NCBI GenBank assembly: GCA_017591395.1
Contig: WEDG01004053.1
Coordinates: forward strand, 124,001 to 188,000
DNA: 64,000 nucleotides
DNA from: Schistocephalus solidus
Taxonomy: Eukaryota > Platyhelminthes > Cestoda > Diphyllobothriidea > Diphyllobothriidae
Direction of reading: 5' to 3'
The notes beneath the pieces are model-generated. The model made no database searches, was not told where the DNA came from, and saw only the letters and a list, made by a program, of their open reading frames with translations. The translations under genes and the position numbers were made by a program. Of the stretch, positions 57,101-64,000 are shown piece after piece. The number at the start of each line of letters is the position of its first letter. Within the stretch, counting starts at the first letter, position 1.

Positions 57101-59639
57101 GATATTCTGATGTACGTCTAAAGCTATGTTTCATGACACCTCGTTGAATACATCACAAGTTTTAAATAAAGAATTTGAGCATCTCACTGCTTTACGGTCT
57201 TAACATTTTGTCGTACTATTGAATCGACTAAAACGATATAAAACATGGTTAACAGAAGTGAGCATTTGAAAGGCAACTTTTAAAATAAGCAAAGCAGGAA
57301 GAACAGCACAGGAACAAGGAATGGCGAAAGACATACAGCATCTATAGAGCGCCAAACTAAAGGCTGAGGCATGTGGTAGGACCACAATTGTAAACAAATA
57401 TATCTGTTAACAAGTTTTTTTAAACAGATTCAAAGCGAAGGTGCAAGGGGTAATTTTAGAACGTGGTAAATCCCGATATCAGAAAGATATTGTTTCCTTG
57501 ATGGCGTGGGGAAAATCCATTTGATTTTTTTGGTCATGAGCATGAAATAATGACAATTTTGGTTTTTGGCTTGGCAGGTACTTACAACAGTTTTAATTCG
57601 TCAATGAGGGTGTGGTCACTGGTTTATCAAAATTATTTAATTTTGAGCAACATCTTTCACGATTTCGATTGGGTTTTAGTTGGGAATATTCTTTCAATAG
57701 GCAAGTTGATATGCTAACTAAAGTAAAAATGATTTGCACATTAAACTCGCAGTTATCTGTAATAGTAAGGACAATTCCATCAACAAAAAATTGATATGTT
57801 ATTTGCACATAAAAATCGCAGTTAAGTGCAGAGCTCCATGATTTTTACAAAAATTTTTAGAAAACGAGGAAATGAGAATTTTTTGGAATAGATATTCCTA
57901 GCCTGTTAAACCAGAATATATCATGCGAGCCTAAATTACCTAAATATTGATTTACCTCAGCTATCTTATCAAAAATTTATAAGATACCTCAGCTGGGTGA
58001 CTGCTAATGTGCCTTTAATTTCCTACCCAGAGGATCCTTAGAAATATATTTTAGTAAATTGCGTTCTTGATAGCAGAATACATAGTATTATTTGAAAATC
58101 ATTTGTCTAGGCAACATCATTGTGCATTTTTAATAATAAGAAAGAGCCCGAGGATTTTGAACTGGTATTTTAAACATTCCTCGCGGCACAAAAGAGAAAC
58201 AAATACAATTATTTTTCTTAGGAACTTTGAAGACTACCAAAACATCGCAGATGCAGAAAACATTTGTGTCCTACGACCTTACTTGGTCCTTGGTTTCTAA
58301 CTATTGCAAAATTAGCACATTTGCCACTAGTGAGCATTTTTACATATTCATCCTACAATCCATTATGTTTCCCGCTTTAGGCATCTTTTATTAAGAAAAG
58401 GTACAAATTTGCCACTGGTGCTGAGTACATTTTATGATAAAATATTTAAGTTAGTTCATCATTTTTTTAAAGACACATATCACACTATGAAGCAAATTAA
58501 ATGTTATCTTTCAGACTTTCGAATGTATCAAATAGAAGTACACAGATTGTGGAAATTAATGCAATGCAGTTGCCCATCCGAATTCGTTTTGTGAGAAGAG
58601 GGGACATTTATTATCTTCGCAGAAGCAAGTTGACTTATCATACGGCCACGCTTTTAGATACCTTCGTTGCAATCGGCAAAATAAAACTTTTTATTGGAAT
58701 TCCCTAGAATTCCGGTTGCTGCGACGTGTCCTTGTAAGACTGTTACAGCCGGTAAATTGTCAGTTACAAGACGAAACCCGACTTATATTAGAAATCTTTC
58801 ACTGTGGTACAAGTAGCCATTAACTTAAATCTGAAGACTCGTACCTAAAAATAAGATCCTTATTTGACATAAATCTGAAGCAATGAGAGACCCTCATGGG
58901 TAAAAAACTATGTGAATCTGCCCACGTTTCACTGAAACACTGCTATCTCCCTTGTTAGTAAATATGCACCTTATTTGCAGTACTGCAAACACAAGGATAC
59001 GAATCCGCATAACGAAAATATAACGACCGTTTCCGACGTATCTGTAACAAATAACTTATAATTGGCCTTCATTGCAAAACATCCACTTTTTGTTTATTCC
59101 AGGGCTTCTTGCAGTAGATTGGCTAAATCATGAAATTTCGTGATCAACGAGTGAGGTGGTAGTATAACATGCATTTGAGGTTGCTTATTTTATTTTTTGA
59201 ATTTAATGAGGTGCAGAAAACTGTTTACTGAAGATAAGTTCATTCCAGACCTACTTATTGAAAGGAAAACACGACCACATGGGGCTTTATTTGACTTTTC
59301 TTGATTTTCAGGGTTTTTACTACTAAGGATCAAAGCCTCTTGTTTTTGCGCATTGCAATGTTAACGAATATTAATAAAGGCTGAAAAACGTTTAAAAACA
59401 TCACTTTATAGAACACAAAAATTAATTTTGCGTTCACGAAAATCAGGTAAATGTAAACATAAGAAATTGGATTCCTTTCGGGAAATAAGGGTGCATTTTG
59501 TTTAAAATATTGTTTTTTTATAAATTTGTGACGTTTTTTGCCATAATATTCAGTCAGAAACTTGTATGACTGTAGTTTGTTTCGCCACACTGATATTTGG
59601 GACTATAAGAAGTAAACATATGAGAAAATATGACATGCT
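51166..59639. other. Long AT-rich stretch without a supported gene
   Basis: Read on both strands. A few protein-like pieces occur, but none could be assigned. Minus strand about 55400-55535 (VMKLRRRYKQPNTDIANREI, between an acceptor-like 'aaaaaaacag' and a donor-like TATCG|GTAATA) could be an exon. Minus strand 51771-52124 (117 open codons) and plus strand 55987-56448 (153 codons) have no recognisable motif. Nothing is annotated as a gene here. Confidence 0.4.
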
Positions 59640-59982
59640 GTCACGTTTCACCGTCACGCTGAACAGGAAAGTTGTCAAGACACTTTGTTTGCAGTTAACT
59701 TTGAAACAATACGGAAATTTAAAATGGGAGGGGCAGAAGATCGGCATGTTTTGTAAAACCGTAAGATACATATTTGGTCATTGTTGTGAATTGGCGGTCT
59801 AAGAACGGCGTCGAAACATAAACACGTATAAAAATGCTCTAAAAGAAAGGGAAATTAGTTTTTTTTTACTTCCAGCAGAAATGGTTTCCCTTATTTTTAG
59901 CGAAGTCAAAAACCGGTCAAACAATCCCATTTTACCCTGAATAAACCTTAAATAAAGGTTAAATGCGCAGATACTTGACAGT
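59640..59982 (-). repeat. Dispersed repeat, copy B
   Basis: Reverse-complement counterpart of 637-985; see that entry for the shared blocks. It is the only other copy seen in this window. Confidence 0.5.
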
Positions 59983-60867
59983 AAAATACTGAACTCAAAC
60001 TCTTTAAAGAGTTAACTTTACATTCAAATTTTCTTAATTGATCTTAGGCATGTGTTTTGTCAAAATGTTTTGGTCATTCATTTTTTCCGGCAATGAGCTT
60101 TAATGTTTGGTTGAGTCAAAAAATATCACCCATTCAGTCAGCCGCACTAGAAAGAATGTCAAAATGCTCACTTCTTCGGTAAATGCTTTTAAGAAATAGC
60201 TTATATTGAATGCTTTGATGAACAAGACAGTATCTACATTTATAAGCAATCAAATTAAACAAAATAAATATTGAATTATTGATCACTATTTGAAGGAGGA
60301 TCTTAAACATATCTTAAGTGAACTTCTTAAATATTAATAAGCAATTAGACCAAAAGAAAGCTCTCTAAATATACCTGAAATTGTATGTTTACGATTGTAC
60401 CTCACAATTCTATTTTACTTTCTTGATCACTGACTGGCCTTTAAACATGGGAGTGGATGAAATATTTTATTTTTTGCGATCAGGCACAAATCTGTTTGCT
60501 CTAGTTAAATGCATCTCAAACAATGTTCAAACGGAAGAAAAACTAGCCAGGTCTCGAAAAACCATCTTGGAATATATGCTTGAAATTAAGATTTTAACTT
60601 TGAAAAGTAATCCGAAATCAGTAGAATATGCCGGCAACTGAAATCTCTGTTGTTTTTTGGGTTGTGAGAAGTACTTTTCGCTTATAATAGTGTGTATGCC
60701 AACTGCACGATGGTAAATCACACACCTAAACCATCGTTAAAATCTCTAAAGTGCAAGATGAACGGCTTTTCAAACTGTTTGTTGGTAAGTACAGCTACCA
60801 TTGCGAAAGACCGAATTGAAGGGATTAACCTTCTGAGCATGTGCATAATCATGAGAAATTACCGACA

Positions 60868-61035
60868 AAGATTAAGAGGACTAGAATGGCAATTTCGGGC
60901 TTATTAGCCATCGCCAGTCAGCCTTATTCAAACTCAGTTTTGGTGGCACCTGGGTTTGGAATTCAGGTAATATCAGTTGTTAATGAAGTCCAGTGTTCTA
61001 ATCCTTAAGGTACGGACTCGTTGTCCTGGCGGTTT
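60868..61035 (-). repeat. tRNA-derived SINE, minus orientation
   Basis: Reading the minus strand: GGACAACGAGTCCGTACCTT (head), a B-box-like region with 'gaattccaaacccaggtgcc', then GGCTGACTGGCGATGGCTAA, GAAATTGCCATTCTAGTCC. Same order as the 23.3 and 42.2 kb copies, diverged. Confidence 0.65.
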
Positions 61036-61510
61036 GATCGGGTATTCCAACTTTTTGGAGGGAATCTCCCCAATCGGGTTACGTCGCGTACTCGTGTCGT
61101 TAAGCCGCTTACACTAGAGCTTTGTAGTCAGTCCTACAGCGACTAGTAGTACCGTTCCCAAGACAAAATGGGACGTGTATATCTCGTTACCAAGTCAGTG
61201 AGCATACCGATGGCCTGGTCGCATAAGCGTTCATTTGTGAAGGGGAACAGTATGAAATTGGGAGTCTGTATTATAATTGTAAAGGATACGGGGGTTACGA
61301 ATTTCCAATTGGCTTACAATTGTAATTTGTGACCATAACACGTTTTTTTCAAAAGACCGGGTTCATTCAAATATTTCACGCCCCTGAATTAAAGCACGTC
61401 ACATGAGGTGTTAGAATATCACCAGTCCATCTGCACTACTCGGTCGTTCTAATAAGACATATGCGGAAAAAAACCTATATTCCTGTCAATAAACTTTGGA
61501 AAAATAAAGA
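61036..61510. other. Unassigned sequence
   Basis: Slightly GC-richer than the background, particularly 61060-61220, perhaps part of a repeat. No coding or RNA feature is supported. Confidence 0.35.
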
Positions 61511-61520
61511 GATTTGTATC

Positions 61521-61965
61521 ATCGTAATGATGATGATAAAGAGTCTTATCGTAGAATATATAACAGGAGTGTTTGATGCTCCTTTCTAATCGATATTTCA
61601 ACGATATTTCATCGTAATGATGATGATAAAGAGTCTTATCGTAGAATATATAACAGGAGTGTTTGATGCTCCTTTCTAATCGATATTTCAACGATATTTC
61701 ATCGTAATGATGATGATAAAAGAGTCTTATCGTAGAATATATAACAGGAGTGTTTGATGCTTCTTTCTAATCGATATTTCAACGATATTTCATCGTAATG
61801 ATGATGATAAAGAGTCTTATCGTAGAATATATAACAGGAGTGTTTGATGCTCCTTTCTAATCGATATTTCAACGATATTTCATCGTAATGATGATGATAA
61901 AGAGTCTTATCGTAGAATATATAACAGGAGTGTTTGATGCTCCTTCCTAATCGATATTTCAACGT
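61521..61965. repeat. Minisatellite, 90-bp unit, five copies
   Basis: Units begin with 'atcgtaatgatgatgataaa' at 61521, 61611, 61701, 61792 and 61882 (one unit is 91 bp because of an extra A). They are almost identical; substitutions include cctt/tctt near 61761 and cttt/cttc near 61943. Each contains an AGGAG...CTCCT hairpin-forming stretch and a duplicated CGATATTTCA. Because 90 is divisible by 3, a minus-strand frame stays open across units as a 30-residue repeat (YRLERSIKHSCYIFYDKTLY...), except where the extra A shifts it. Confidence 0.97.
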
Positions 61966-64000
61966 GTTTATGGACCGCACGAACGAGACTGAAGCAATTA
62001 GACAGTATACTGTTAATGTATCCCCTAAGAGCAGGCGCTGATTTTCAGACTGAATAACTTTTCCGCTATCAGATATATGCTTTACGCAAACTTATTTCAG
62101 ATACTCTTGCACTGCAGGAGATGCACTCTTTAACTACCCGGGCAGTCATCAAACTGTCTAAAAAAATGCAATCTTCAAAACCAGTAGTGCGTTGTCAAGA
62201 CCTTGTGCACTACGAGTAGATTTTAAGGAGCATGCCTCGTGTGAGATTGGTTGTGAATTAATAATGTGAGTTTTAGTCATGGAAATTTGTTAAATACGGT
62301 CGAACAATCCCTAGCTGGGTGAAGTATTCAAATTACACCCGCACTTTCAGTTAACATAATTATTTCCCCTCTACTTTGCAAACCAGATAAGAATATTTCT
62401 CTCATTTCAAAAAGTTAAGGATTTCGAGTGCCGAACATTCTAACAGCCCAAGGCTAATGCTTATGCTGTAATCAATGTACCGGATCTTAAAAAATAAGGA
62501 ACGGTTATGGAAAAGTTCTTGGGAATGATATATTTGCCTGGCGTCGAAAATGCATATCACTTATTGACTTTGATTTTTATCTAATTTAAATTTGTTTTTA
62601 TGTGTGCTGCATATAATGCAAGGCTCTTTTGAAATAAGAGCAAAATTATTTGAATAATTAAATATCGATTTTGTTTGCACTTACGTCAGTTAGAATATAG
62701 ACAGAAAGCACAGATAATAAGTACTGTTTCTGCACTTTTGTGTATTGGGAAATCTTGAAGCACCTTTAATTATAGATTAAATTCATCTTAAAGTTCAGTT
62801 TTTACTTTTGCCGTCCGGACGGTGTTGGCATAAAATTACCCTATTTTCCGCAAACATGCAAAAATTAACATTATCATAAGTTCTACCCATCACACTCTAC
62901 CCAGGTGCTTTAAACTTTTGCTAAGAGGAATTATATGCAGTAACAAACTAATTATCTAGTAGTTATGTTGATTTCTTCACGTTTGTATTACCTTCCATTA
63001 TTTTATGATTATCTTCGGAATGTCACCCTTCCGACTTGAAAATAAATGACTGCGTAAAGTTTCTCTCCTTAACTAATACCTGCACTTCAAATTAGTGGTT
63101 TTTGTGATATTTTACCCAAACGTCTGTCGTTGCCTGTCACCCAAACGTTAAGCCTAGCAAAATAATGCCAAATAAGGCATGAATTTTTGTAGTGAACTTA
63201 TTATTCCAAACAAAAAGCCATAATTCCGACTTTGTCGGGACTTTTGGCTTCTTTATATGCAAGCGTCTACTACGGATCAGTCTTTTACCGCCCAAGCAAA
63301 GGCCGTGTTCTTAGGTCAACTATTAGATTTCAAAATAGGACGTTCAGGAGCCGTTCCATTAGTAATAAAACCTGCCCATGGAAGTATATATGCATGAAAT
63401 TGTTTCGCCATTAATATCAAGTTCCATCAAGCCCATGGGTTTAATAATTTTGTTCGTAATGCACAGGATTACCTTTAAGGTGTATCTGTACTGCATAGAT
63501 TATTTAAAATAAAATATTTAGCTTGGAACAATAAAGGGTCTAAGACTATTAGCATTTTTTATTGAATGTTGACTGCGGTGTCCTCAACCTAATTTTTGAA
63601 TGCAGTTAGACGTTTGACACGATTTCCTTAGGCTGAGCATCTTACATGTTACCAATATTAGTCAATCTGTCTAAGCATACAACTTTGATGACTTGGCGGA
63701 ATAACTGCAGTCCTCGTAAATCTTACTTTTTGAACGTTTTTAAAATTTACTTGCATTAAACTCTCCAGTCATTTCCTGCCCCACGCTAACTTCAGGAGGC
63801 ATTCTGGCCATCAGTGTTTACAGAAGGGAAAACTGAGAAGAACTGCCGTTTTTTGTTATATGACTAACTGTCACCGGGACAATAGGTAAAAGCTAGGACA
63901 GGCTATAGGATATTCCGCGCTGCAGTTGACTTTTCTTACTAATACGAAAAGCCTAACAGAGCGTAACCCTTCTCAATAATTATCTGCCCGTTTTCCTCTC
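61966..64000. other. AT-rich sequence without a recognisable gene
   Basis: Only short frames without recognisable motifs, and no element boundary identified up to the window end. Confidence 0.4.

Noticed and set aside
61449..61980. Repeat protein encoded by the minisatellite
   Set aside because: The frame is open only because the unit is a multiple of three; a 91-bp unit shifts it, and there is no start context or splice support.

Overview
The window reads as nuclear DNA of an animal, most likely a flatworm and probably a tapeworm. It is AT-rich and gene-poor, with short exons separated by kilobase introns with GT..AG ends, and it is full of decayed transposable elements. The large GC-rich LINE (endonuclease, reverse transcriptase, C-terminal C2H2 zinc fingers) resembles a family I associate with diphyllobothriidean tapeworms such as Schistocephalus, Spirometra and Dibothriocephalus. 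That assignment is from memory, not from a search. I see no bacterial-type operons, CRISPR arrays or virus-like genes.

Layout. 1-8.2 kb: repeats, including a SINE tail and two Penelope-like element (PLE) remnants, one of which has an inverted copy of its own 3' tail attached to its truncated 5' end. 8.2-13.5 kb: an almost complete but broken LINE followed by two diverged tandem repeat units. 13.6-14.4 kb: an internally deleted hAT DNA transposon with matching terminal repeats and a perfect 8-bp target duplication. 16.3-29.0 kb, minus strand: the best gene in the window, a voltage-gated proton channel homologue (HVCN1/Hv1 family). It was assembled here from seven phase-compatible exons encoding about 256 residues: S1, S2, S3-S4, a C-terminal coiled coil and a short tail. 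Its large S2/S3 intron carries a head-to-head PLE pair, an inverted SINE pair and a long TA microsatellite.

29-42 kb: mostly unassignable AT-rich sequence, with a 981-bp Tc1/mariner-like foldback element (35.8-36.7 kb) and two or three splice-flanked exons of an unidentified minus-strand gene (39.8-40.3 kb). 42-49 kb: further SINE copies, a second heavily decayed LINE on the minus strand interrupted by a GAA microsatellite, and a second copy of the foldback family carrying an inverted pair of class-II tRNA-like sequences. 49-64 kb: largely featureless, apart from another SINE copy and a 90-bp minisatellite (five units) whose period keeps one minus-strand reading frame open.

The most interesting points are the proton-channel homologue, which appears to have lost the first S4 arginine (Leu in its place) and the S2 counter-charge Glu (Gln in its place) while keeping the other signature residues, and the recurring inverted architecture of both PLE loci. 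All homology statements rest on motif recognition by eye; no search was run.
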